In this document: positions 12,301 through 24,300 of the stretch, piece by piece
Numbering within the stretch: the stretch's first letter is position 1
How the letters are laid out: every line of letters begins with the position of its first letter
Assembly (NCBI GenBank): GCA_017562135.1
Contig: QEYB01000266.1
Location: 372,001 to 436,000, forward strand
Reading direction: 5' to 3'
From: Dipylidium caninum
Taxonomy: Eukaryota; Platyhelminthes; Cestoda; Cyclophyllidea; Dipylidiidae
Length of the DNA stretch: 64,000 nucleotides
The notes under the pieces: model-generated
Seen by the model: only the letters and a program-made list of their open reading frames with translations
What the model was told of the DNA's origin: nothing
Database searches by the model: none
Translations under genes and position numbers: made by a program

Positions 12301-15300
12301 CATCCATCGCATCACCTTCACCGACCTTATGGAGGATGATCTTGGCGAGTACACGCTGCAGGTGGAGAAAATCGCCTCTACTGGAGGGGTGGAAATGAAA
12401 GGTGAGTGAGTTTTTGCGAGGCCAAGTTGGGTGTGTTGATGATGTCGACGCTGCGGGCTGTTGTGCAGTGATGTCCTCAGACACGACATCACGGTGATGC
12501 CGATTGAGTTGCCTCTGTGTGCCTCTTGCAGTTGCACCCACGCTGCGTCTGTCGGAGAAATTCGAGGAGAGCATCGTCCTGAAGGCCGGTGCCTCCACAG
12601 TGGTGGAGGTGCCATTCACGGCCAGCCCGAAGCCGAGCATCAAGTGGACGTGGAGGTCCCCGGTGGAGGGTGGTCCAGAGACCTCGCCACGATTTAAGCC
12701 GGACACTGCGATAGCCGGACTGACATCGCTGCCGATGAGTAAGGTGAAGCGCGAGGATGCTGGTGACTACACAGTGGTGATCGCCAACGAGTTGGGCGAA
12801 GTTAGTGTAACTGTGCACTTGATCGTGTTGGATAAGCCCTCCCCACCTCGCAATCCCCATGTGACGGAGAATACGGGTGAACGCGTGGTCCTCCACTGGG
12901 AGGAGCCCGAGTTCGCGGGCCTCGAGCCGGGCGGCGGGCCTCTCGAGTACGTCGTGGAGATGCGCGAGACGACACAACGCGTGGGCAAGCCAGTGACGAA
13001 GACGACGGAGCTTTGCACGCCGGTGGAGCCATTGAGCGTGGATAGGTCGTACATCTTCGCGGTGGCGGCCAAGAACTCGGTTGGCCAATCGGAGTTTGCG
13101 GAGACGAAGCCCGTTTCGACAAAGTTGCAGTATGGTCCACCACCGAGTCCGGTGAACGTCAAGGCTACGGTGAATCCGGAGAAGGCTCCAGCGAGTGAAC
13201 AGTCCATAGACCTGACGTGGGAGATGCCGGCGGAGGCTGGAACAATGCCGACCGATGTGACCACGGAGTTTCTAGTGGAGATGAAGCCGAAAGATGCGGC
13301 GCGTTGGCAAGAAGTTGGCAAGAGTCTCAACGAGGCCCACATCACCTTGTCCACTGACAACATGAAAGAATTCACTACCTACGAATTCCGTGTGACGGCG
13401 AGAAACAAGGCGGGCACGAGCAAGCCCTCGGAGCCGTCCAATGCCATCCAATTGGGTAGGTTGGGATGACAGTCTCGATGAGTGGGGCCTTGGAGAAGAT
13501 GGGTTTGGGTGGCTGTGCTGTGCTGTGCTGTGCTGTGCTGTGCTGTGCTGTGCTGTGCTGGGCTGGGCTGGGCTGGGCTGGGGATTTGGCCTACTTTGGT
13601 GTGATCCATGTGCATGGGCAGGGGGACACGGAAGAAAGGCGGGAGCAGAGGCACGGGTGGGGCGGGGAGTAAGAGAAGGAGTGGTGGTTGAAGGGGAGAA
13701 AGTCGTGCCTGTGAGTCGAGCTACGTGAGGCCTGGTCCTTCGTGGTAGATTTTAAGGCCTCCCCTGTTGGCGAGACGAACGATTGGATAGACAGGGAGAG
13801 GTGAGTCGTGTCCTGTTGACGAAGGCACGGTTTGCGGAGTGCGGGTGTGACGCGGGAGAGGGGACCACTCGCTCGGGGGGAAGAGTAGTTGATCACCTCG
13901 AGGTGCAGGAGTGTGGGTTCAACTTGCGTGACTCCTCTGTGTACTCTACTCCTAAAGGCGTACCGTTGGAGTTCATTCGTGAGCTGCCGAAGATTGTTGT
14001 GACCACAGCGCCATCGAAGACGGAGGCAGTGGTATTGGAGTGCGAGCTCTCCAGGAAGCCGCGGGAGCCAGTCAGGTGGCTGCACAATGGGAAGCCGCTA
14101 CCCTCTCGCCTTCCGAAGGGTATGAGTTTGGAGGAGGAGAAGCAGTCTACCATCCATCGCATCACCTTCACCGACCTTATGGAGGATGATCTTGGCGAGT
14201 ACACGCTGCAGGTGGAGAAAATCGCCTCTACTGGAGGGGTGGAAATGAAAGGTGAGTGAGTTTTTGCGAGGCCAAGTTGGGTGTGTTGATGATGTCGACG
14301 CTGCGGGCTGTTGTGCAGTGATGTCCTCAGACACGACATCACGGTGATGCCGATTGAGTTGCCTCTGTGTGCCTCTTGCAGTTGCACCCACGCTGCGTCT
14401 GTCGGAGAAATTCGAGGAGAGCATCGTCCTGAAGGCCGGTGCCTCCACAGTGGTGGAGGTGCCATTCACGGCCAGCCCGAAGCCGAGCATCAAGTGGACG
14501 TGGAGGTCCCCGGTGGAGGGTGGTCCAGAGACCTCGCCACGATTTAAGCCGGACACTGCGATAGCCGGACTGACATCGCTGCCGATGAGTAAGGTGAAGC
14601 GCGAGGATGCTGGTGACTACACAGTGGTGATCGCCAACGAGTTGGGCGAAGTTAGTGTAACTGTGCACTTGATCGTGTTGGATAAGCCCTCCCCACCTCG
14701 CAATCCCCATGTGACGGAGAATACGGGTGAACGCGTGGTCCTCCACTGGGAGGAGCCCGAGTTCGCGGGCCTCGAGCCGGGCGGCGGGCCTCTCGAGTAC
14801 GTCGTGGAGATGCGCGAGACGACACAACGCGTGGGCAAGCCAGTGACGAAGACGACGGAGCTTTGCACGCCGGTGGAGCCATTGAGCGTGGATAGGTCGT
14901 ACATCTTCGCGGTGGCGGCCAAGAACTCGGTTGGCCAATCGGAGTTTGCGGAGACGAAGCCCGTTTCGACAAAGTTGCAGTATGGTCCACCACCGAGTCC
15001 GGTGAACGTCAAGGCTACGGTGAATCCGGAGAAGGCTCCAGCGAGTGAACAGTCCATAGACCTGACGTGGGAGATGCCGGCGGAGGCTGGAACAATGCCG
15101 ACCGATGTGACCACGGAGTTTCTAGTGGAGATGAAGCCGAAAGATGCGGGCGCGTTGGCAAGAAGTTGGCAAGAGTCTCAACGAGGCCCACATCACCTTG
15201 TCCACTGAAAACATGAAAGAATTCACTACCTACGAATTCCGTGTGACGGCGAGAAACAAGGCGGGCACGAGCAAGCCCTCGGAGCCGTCCAATGCCATCC

Positions 15301-18300
15301 AATTGGGTAGGTTGGGATGACAGTCTCGATGAGTGGGGCCTTGGAGAAGATGGCTGTGCTGTGCTGTGCTGTGCTGTGCTGTGCTGTGCTGTGCTGCTGC
15401 TGGGCTGGGCTGGGGATTTGGCCTACTTTGGTGTGATCCATGTGCATGGGCAGGAGGACACGGAAGAAAGGCGGGAGCAGAGGCACGGGTGGGGCGGGAG
15501 TAAGAGAAGGAGTGGTGGTTGAAGGGGAGAAAAGTCGTGCCTGTGAGTCGAGCTACGTGAGGCCTGGTCCTTCGTGGTAGATTTTAAGGCCTCCCCTGTT
15601 GGCGAGACGAACGATTGGATAGACAGGGAGAGGTGAGTCGTGTCTTGTTGACGAAGGCACGGTTTGCGGAGTTGTGACGCGGGAGAGGGGACCACTCGCT
15701 GGTCGGGGGAAGAGTAGTTGATCGCCTCGAGGTGCAGGAGTGTGGGTTCAACTTGCGTGACTCCTCTGTGTACTCTACTCCTAAAGGCGTAACCGTTGGA
15801 GTTCATTCGTGAGCTGCCGAAGATTGTTGTGACCACAGCGCCATCGAAGACGGAGGCAGTGGTATTGGAGTGCGAGCTCTCCAGGAAGCCGCGGGAGCCA
15901 GTCAAGTGGCTGCACAATGGGAAGCCGCTACCCTCTCGCCTTCCGAAGGGTATGAGTTTGGAGGAGGAGAAGCAGTCTACCATCCATCGCATCACCTTCA
16001 CCGACCTTACGGAGGATGATCTTGGCGAGTACACGCTGCAGGTGGAGAAAATCGCCTCTACTGGAGGGGTGGAAATGAAAGGTGAGTGAGTTTTTTGCGA
16101 GGCCAAGGTTGGGTGTGTTGATGATGTCGACGCTGCGGGCTGTTGTGCAGTGATGTCCTCAGACACGACATCACGGTGATGCCGATTAAGTTGCCTCTGT
16201 GTGCCTCTTGCAGTTGCACCCACGCTGCGTCTGTCGGAGAAATTCGAGGAGAGCATCGTCCTGAAGGCCGGTGCCTCCACAGTGGTGGAGGTGCCATTCA
16301 CGGCCAGCCCGAAGCCGAGCATCAAGTGGACGTGGAAGTCCCCGGTGGAGGGTGTCCAGAGACCTCGCCACGATTTAAGCCGGACACTGCGATAGCCGGA
16401 CTGACATCGCTGCCGATGAGTAAGGTGAAGCGCGAGGATGCTGGTGACTACACAGTGGTGATCGCCGAACGAGCTGGGCGAAGTTAGTGTAACTGTGCAC
16501 TTGATCGTGTTGGATAAGCCCTCCCCACCTCGCAATCCACATGTGACAGAGAATACGGGTGAACGCGTGGTCCTCCACTGGGATGTGCCCGAGTTCGCGG
16601 GCCTTGAGCCGGGCGGCGGGCCTCTCGAGTACGTCGTGGAGATGCGCGAGACGACACAACGCGTGGGCAAGCCAGTGACGAAGACGACGGAGCTCTTGCA
16701 CGCCGGTGGAGCCATTGAGCGTGGACAGGTCGTACATCTTCGCGGTGGCGGCCAAGAACTCGGTTGGCCAATCGGAGTTTGCGGAGACGAAGCCCGTTTC
16801 GACAAAGTTGCAGTATGGTCCACCACCGAGTCCGGTGAACGTCAAGGCTACGGTGAATCCGGAGAAGGCCCAGCGAGTGAACAGTCCATAGACCTGACGT
16901 GGGAGATGCCGGCGGAGGCTGGAACAATGCCGACCTGATGTGACCACGGAGTTTCTAGTGGAGATGAAGCCGAAAGATGCGGCGCGCTGGCAAGAAGTTG
17001 GCAAGAGTCTCAACGAGGCCCACATCACCTTGTCCACTGAAAATATGAAAGAATTCACAACCTACGAGTTCCGTGTGACGGCGAGAAATAAGGCGGGCAC
17101 GAGCAAGCCCTCGGAGCCGTCCAATGCCATCCAATTGGGTAGGTTGGGATGACAGTCCGATGAGTGGAGCCTTGGAGAAGATGGGCTGTGCTGCGCTGTG
17201 CTGTGCTGTGCTGTGCTGTGCTGTGCTGGGCTGGCTGGGCTGGGGATTTGGCTTACTTTGGTGTTATCCATGTGTATGGGCAGGGGACACGGAACAATGC
17301 GGGAGCAGAGGTGGGAGCAGAGGTACGGGTGGGCGGGGAGTAAGAGAAGGAGTGGTGGTTGAAGGGGAGAAAATCGTGCCTGTGAGTCGAGCTGCGTGAG
17401 GCCTGGTCCTTCGTGGTAGATTTTAAGGCCTCCCCTGTTGGCGAGACGAACGATTGGGTAGACAGGGAGAGGTGGGTCGTGTCTTGTTGACGGAGGCACG
17501 GTTTGCGGAGTGCGGTTGTGACGCGGGAGAGGGGAGCGCTGGTCTGGGGGGAAGAGTAATAGTTGATCGCCTCGAGGTGCAGGAGTGTGGGTTCACCTTG
17601 CGTGACTCCTCTGTGTACTCTACTCCTAAAGGCGTCCCGTTGGAGTTCATTCGTGAGCTGCCGAAGATTGTTGTGACCACAGCGCCATCGAAGACGGAGG
17701 CAGTGGTATTGGAGTGCGAGCTCTCTAGGAAGCCGCGGGAGCCAGTCAAGTGGCTGCACAATGGGAAGCCGCTACCCTCTCGCCTTCCGAAGGGTATGAG
17801 TTTGGAGGAGGAGAAAGCAGTCTACCATCCATCGCATCACCTTCACCGACCTTACGGAGGATGATCTTGGCGAGTACACGCTGCAGGTGGAGAAAATCGC
17901 CTCAACTGGAGGGGTGGAAATGAAAGGTGAGTGAGTTTTTGCGAGGCCAGGTTGGGTGTGTTGATGATGTCGACGCTGCGGGCTGTTGTGCAGTGATGTC
18001 CTCAGACACGACATCACGGTGATGCCGACTAAGTTGCCTCTGTGTGCCTCTTGCAGTTGCACCCACACTGCGTCTGTCGGAGAAATTCGAGGAGAGCATC
18101 GTCCTGAAGGCCGGTGCCTCCACAGTGGTGGAGGTGCCATTCACGGCCAGCCCGAAGCCGAGCATCAAGTGGACGTGGAAGTCCCCGGTGGAGGGTGGTC
18201 CAGAGACCTCGCCACGATTTAAGCCGGACACTGCGATAGCCGGACTGACATCGCTGCCGATGAGCAAGGTGAAGCGCGAGGATGCTGGTGACTACACAGT

Positions 18301-21300
18301 GGTGATCGCGAACGAGCTGGGCGAAGTTAGTGTAACTGTGCACCTGATCGTGTTGGATAAGCCCTCCCCACCTCGCAATCCCACATGTGACGGAGAATAC
18401 GGGTGAACGCGTGGTCCTCCACTGGGAGGAGCCCGAGTTCGCGGGTCTTGAGCCGGGCGGCGGGCCTCTCGAGTACGTCGTGGAGATGCGCGAGACGACA
18501 CAACGCGTGGGCAAGCCGGTGACGAAGACGACGGAGCTCTGCACGCCGGTGGAGCCATTGAGCGTGGACAGGTCGTACATCTTCGCGGTGGCGGCCAAGA
18601 ACTCGGTTGGCCAATCGGAGTTTGCGGAGACGAAGCCCGTTTCGACAAAGTTGCAGTATGGTCCACCACCGAGTCCGGTGAACGTCAAGGCTACGGTGAA
18701 TCCGGAGAAGGCCCCAGCGAGTGAACAGTCCATAGACCTGACGTGGGAGATGCCGGCGGAGGCTGGAACAATGCCGACTGATGTGACCACGGAGTTTCTA
18801 GTGGAGATGAAGCCGAAAGATGCGGCGCGCTGGCAAGAAGTTGGCAAGAGTCTCAACGAGGCCCACATCACCTTGTCCACTGAAAATATGAAAGAATTCA
18901 CAACCTACGAGTTCCGTGTGACGGCGAGAAATAAGGCGGGCACGAGCAAGCCCTCGGAGCCGTCCAATGCCATCCAGTTGGGTAGGTTGGGATGTCAGTC
19001 CCGATGAGTGGGAGCCTTGGAGAAGATGGGCTGTGCTGCGCTGTGCTGTGCTGTGCTGTGCTGTGCTGGGCTGGGCTGGGGATTTGGCTTACTTTGGTGT
19101 TATCCATGTGTATGGGCAGGAGGACACGGAACAATGGCGGGAGCAGAGGTGGGAGCAGAGGTACGGGTGGGGCGGGAGTAAGAGAAGGAGTGGTGGTTGA
19201 AGGGGAGAAAATCGTGCCTGTGAGTCGAGCTGCGTGAGGCCTGGTCCTTCGTGGTAGATTTTAAGGCCTCCCCTGTTGGCGAGACGAACGATTGGGTAGA
19301 CAGGGAGAGGTGGGTCGTGTCTTGTTGACGGAGGCACGGTTTGCGGAGTGCGGTTGTGACGCGGGAGAGGGGAGCGCTGGTCTGGGGGGAAGAGTAATAG
19401 TTGATCGCCTCGAGGTGCAGGAGTGTGGGTTCACCTTGCGTGACTCCTCTGTGTACTCTACTCCTAAAGGCGTCCCGTTGGAGTTCATTCGTGAGCTGCC
19501 GAAGATTGTTGTGACCACAGCGCCATCGAAGACGGAGGCAGTGGTATTGGAGTGCGAGCTCTCTAGGAAGCCGCGGGAGCCAGTCAAGTGGCTGCACAAT
19601 GGGAAGCCGCTACCCTCTCGCCTTCCGAAGGGTATGAGTTTGGAGGAGGAGAAGCAGTCTACCATCCATCGCATCACCTTCACCGACCTTACGGAGGATG
19701 ATCTTGGCGAGTACACGCTGCAGGTGGAGAAAATCGCCTCAACTGGAGGGGTGGAAATGAAAGGTGAGTGAGTTTTTGCGAGGCCAGGTTGGGTGTGTTG
19801 ATGATGTCGACGCTGCGGGCTGTTGTGCAGTGATGTCCTCAGACACGACATCACGGTGATGCCGACTAAGTTGCCTCTGTGTGCCTCTTGCAGTTGCACC
19901 CACACTGCGTCTGTCGGAGAAATTCGAGGAGAGCATCGTCCTGAAGGCCGGTGCCTCCACAGTGGTGGAGGTGCCATTCACGGCCAGCCCGAAGCCGAGC
20001 ATCAAGTGGACGTGGAAGTCCCCGGTGGAGGGTGGTCCAGAGACCTCGCCACGATTTAAGCCGGACACTGCGATAGCCGGACTGACATCGCTGCCGATGA
20101 GCAAGGTGAAGCGCGAGGATGCTGGTGACTACACAGTGGTGATCGCGAACGAGCTGGGCGAAGTTAGTGTAACTGTGCACCTGATCGTGTTGGATAAGCC
20201 CTCCCCACCTCGCAATCCACATGTGACGGAGAATACGGGTGAACGCGTGGTCCTCCACTGGGAGGAGCCCGAGTTCGCGGGTCTTGAGCCGGGCGGCGGG
20301 CCTCTCGAGTACGTCGTGGAGATGCGCGAGACGACACAACGCGTGGGCAAGCCGGTGACGAAGACGACGGAGCTCTGCACGCCGGTGGAGCCATTGAGCG
20401 TGGACAGGTCGTACATCTTCGCGGTGGCGGCCAAGAACTCGGTTGGCCAATCGGAGTTTGCGGAGACGAAGCCCGTTTCGACAAAGTTGCAGTATGGTCC
20501 ACCACCGAGTCCGGTGAACGTCAAGGCTACGGTGAATCCGGAGAAGGCCCAGCGAGTGAACAGTCCATAGACCTGACGTGGGAGATGCCGGCGGAGGCTG
20601 GAACAATGCCGACTGATGTGACCACGGAGTTTCTAGTGGAGATGAAGCCGAAAGATGCGGCGCGTTGGCAAGAAGTTGGCAAGAGTCTCAACGAGGCCCA
20701 CATCACCTTGTCCACTGAAAATATGAAAGAATTCACAACCTACGAGTTCCGTGTGACGGCGAGAAATAAGGCGGGCACGAGCAAGCCCTCGGAGCCGTCC
20801 AATGCCATCCAGTTGGGTAGGTTGGGATGTCAGTCCCGATGAGTGGAGCCTTGGAGAAGATGGGCTGTGCTGCGCTGTGCTGTGCTGTGCTGTGCTGTGC
20901 TGTGCTGTGCTGCTGGGCTGGGGATTTGGCTTACTTTGGTGTTATCCATGTGTATGGGCAGGAGGACACGGAACAATGGCGGGAGCAGAGGTGGGAGCAG
21001 AGGTACGGGTGGGGCGGGGAGTAAGAGAAGGAGTGGTGGTTGAAGGGGAGAAAATCGTGCCTGTGAGTCGAGCTGCGTGAGGCCTGGTCCTTCGTGGTAG
21101 ATTTTAAGGCCTCCCCTGTTGGCGAGACGAACGATTGGGTAGACAGGGAGAGGTGGGTCGTGTCTTGTTGACGGAGGCACGGTTTGCGGAGTGCGGTTGT
21201 GACGCGGGAGAGGGGAGCGCTGGTCTGGGGGGAAGAGTAATAGTTGATCACCTCGAGGTGCAGGAGTGTGGGTTCACCTTGCGTGACTCCTCTGTGTACT

Positions 21301-24300
21301 CTACTCCTAAAGGCGTCCCGTTGGAGTTCATTCGTGAGCTGCCGAAGATTGTTGTGACCACAGCGCCATCGAAGACGGAGGCAGTGGTATTGGAGTGCGA
21401 GCTCTCTAGGAAGCCGCGGGAGCCAGTCAAGTGGCTGCACAATGGGAAGCCGCTACCCTCTCGCCTTCCGAAGGGTATGAGTTTGGAGGAGGAGAAGCAG
21501 TCTACCATCCATCGCATCACCTTCACCGACCTTACGGAGGATGATCTTGGCGAGTACACGCTGCAGGTGGAGAAAATCGCCTCAACTGGAGGGGTGGAAA
21601 TGAAAGGTGAGTGAGTTTTTGCGAGGCCAGGTTGGGTGTGTTGATGATGTCGACGCTGCGGGCTGTTGTGCAGTGATGTCCTCAGACACGACATCACGGT
21701 GATGCCGACTAAGTTGCCTCTGTGTGCCTCTTGCAGTTGCACCCACACTGCGTCTGTCGGAGAAATTCGAGGAGAGCATCGTCCTGAAGGCCGGTGCCTC
21801 CACAGTGGTGGAGGTGCCATTCACGGCCAGCCCGAAGCCGAGCATCAAGTGGACGTGGAAGTCCCCGGTGGAGGGTGGTCCAGAGACCTCGCCACGATTT
21901 AAGCCGGACACTGCGATAGCCGGACTGACATCGCTGCCGATGAGCAAGGTGAAGCGCGAGGATGCTGGTGACTACACAGTGGTGATCGCGAACGAGCTGC
22001 TGGCGAAGTTAGTGTAACTGTGCACCTGATCGTGTTGGATAAGCCCTCCCCACCTCGCAATCCACATGTGACGGAGAATACGGGTGAACGCGTGGTCCTC
22101 CACTGGGAGGAGCCCGAGTTCGCGGGTCTTGAGCCGGGCGGCGGGCCTCTCGAGTACGTCGTGGAGATGCGCGAGACGACACAACGCGTGGGCAAGCCGG
22201 TGACGAAGACGACGGAGCTCTGCACGCCGGTGGAGCCATTGAGCGTGGACAGGTCGTACATCTTCGCGGTGGCGGCCAAGAACTCGGTTGGCCAATCGGA
22301 GTTTGCGGAGACGAAGCCCGTTTCGACAAAGTTGCAGTATGGTCCACCACCGAGTCCGGTGAACGTCAAGGCTACGGTGAATCCGGAGAAGGCCCCAGCG
22401 AGTGAACAGTCCATAGACCTGACGTGGGAGATGCCGGCGGAGGCTGGAACAATGCCGACTGATGTGACCACGGAGTTTCTAGTGGAGATGAAGCCGAAAG
22501 ATGCGGCGCGCTGGCAAGAAGTTGGCAAGAGTCTCAACGAGGCCCACATCACCTTGTCCACTGAAAATATGAAAGAATTCACAACCTACGAAGTTCCGTG
22601 TGACGGCGAGAAATAAGGCGGGCACGAGCAAGCCCTCGGAGCCGTCCAATGCCATCCAGTTGGGTAGGTTGGGATGTCAGTCCCGATGAGTGGAGCCTTG
22701 GAGAAGATGGGCTGTGCTGCGCTGTGCTGTGCTGTGCTGTGCTGTGCTGTGCTGTGCTGGGCTGGGCTGGGGATTTGGCTTACTTTGGTGTTATCCATGT
22801 GTATGGGCAGGAGGACACGGAACAATGGCGGGAGCAGAGGTGGGAGCAGAGGTACGGGTGGGGCGGGGAGTAAGAGAAGGAGTGGTGGTTGAAGGGGAGA
22901 AAATCGTGCCTGTGAGTCGAGCTGCGTGAGGCCTGGTCCTTCGTGGTAGATTTTAAGGCCTCCCCTGTTGGCGAGACGAACGATTGGGTAGACAGGGAGA
23001 GGTGGTCGTGTCTTGTTGACGGAGGCACGGTTTGCGGAGTGCGGTTGTGACGCGGGAGAGGGGAGCGCTGGTCTGGGGGAAGAGTAATAGTTGATCGCCT
23101 CGAGGTGCAGGAGTGTGGGTTCACCTTGCGTGACTCCTCTGTGTACTCTACTCCTAAAGGCGTACCGTTGGAGTTCATTCGTGAGCTGCCGAAGATTGTT
23201 GTGACCACAGCGCCATCGAAGACGGAGGCAGTGGTATTGGAGTGCGAGCTCTCTAGGAAGCCGCGGGAGCCAGTCAAGTGGCTGCACAATGGGAAGCCGC
23301 TACCCTCTCGCCTTCCGAAGGGTATGAGTTTGGAGGAGGAGAAGCAGTCTACCATCCATCGCATCACCTTCACCGACCTTACGGAGGATGATCTTGGCGA
23401 GTACACGCTGCAGGTGGAGAAAATCGCCTCAACTGGAGGGTGGAAATGAAAGGTGAGTGAGTTTTTTGCGAGGCCAGGTTGGGTGTGTTGATGATGTCGA
23501 CGCTGCGGGCTGTTGTGCAGTGATGTCCTCAGACACGACATCACGGTGATGCCGACTAAGTTGCCTCTGTGTGCCTCTTGCAGTTGCACCCACACTGCGT
23601 CTGTCGGAGAAATTCGAGGAGAGCATCGTCCTGAAGGCCGGTGCCTCCACAGTGGTGGAGGTGCCATTCACGGCCAGCCCGAAGCCGAGCATCAAGTGGA
23701 CGTGGAAGTCCCCGGTGGAGGGTGGTCCAGAGACCTCGCCACGATTTAAGCCGGACACTGCGATAGCCGGACTGACATCGCTGCCGATGAGCAAGGTGAA
23801 GCGCGAGGATGCTGGTGACTACACAGTGGTGATCGCGAACGAGCTGGGCGAAGTTAGTGTAACTGTGCACTTGATCGTGTTGGATAAGCCCTCCCCACCT
23901 CGCAATCCACATGTGACGGAGAATACGGGTGAACGCGTGGTCCTCCACTGGGAGGAGCCCGAGTTCGCGGGTCTTGAGCCGGGCGGCGGGCCTCTCGAGT
24001 ACGTCGTGGAGATGCGCGAGACGACACAACGCGTGGGCAAGCCGGTGACGAAGACGACGGAGCTCTGCACGCCGGTGGAGCCATTGAGCGTGGACAGGTC
24101 GTACATCTTCGCGGTGGCGGCCAAGAACTCGGTTGGCCAATCGGAGTTTGCGGAGACAAACCCTGTTTCAACGAAAATTGATTTAGGTAAATATTTTCTT
24201 TTTGCTCCAATTTTGTTACCTTTTTTCTTCCTTATTGTGCTGTTTCCTCTGCCTGCTTTCGTTTCCATTTTTCTTGTTTTCTTTGCAACTTTCCCTTTAT

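Larger units (their letters stand above)
10673..24158 (+). repeat. Tandem array 2: seven complete plus one truncated Ig-FnIII-FnIII-Ig module
   Basis: Large exons start at 10673, 12532, 14382, 16214, 18057, 19894, 21737 and 23584, giving periods of 1859, 1850, 1832, 1843, 1837, 1843 and 1847 bases. Each unit has a 924-nt exon (Ig-FnIII-FnIII), an intron of about 500 nt with a (TGCTG)n run, a 294-nt exon (Ig) and an intron of about 130 nt. Units 1-3 share variants (WRSPVEG) against units 4-8 (WKSPVEG). Introns are almost as conserved as exons. The left boundary is at the acceptor near 10673; the right boundary falls inside the first FnIII of unit 8 near 24158. Composition is GC-rich against AT-rich flanks. 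Confidence 0.95.

Noticed and set aside
15423..16826. Long open frame (467 codons) on the - strand inside array 2
   Set aside because: It is the antisense shadow of the GC-rich coding exon and its intron, has no domain, and breaks differently in each otherwise identical unit.
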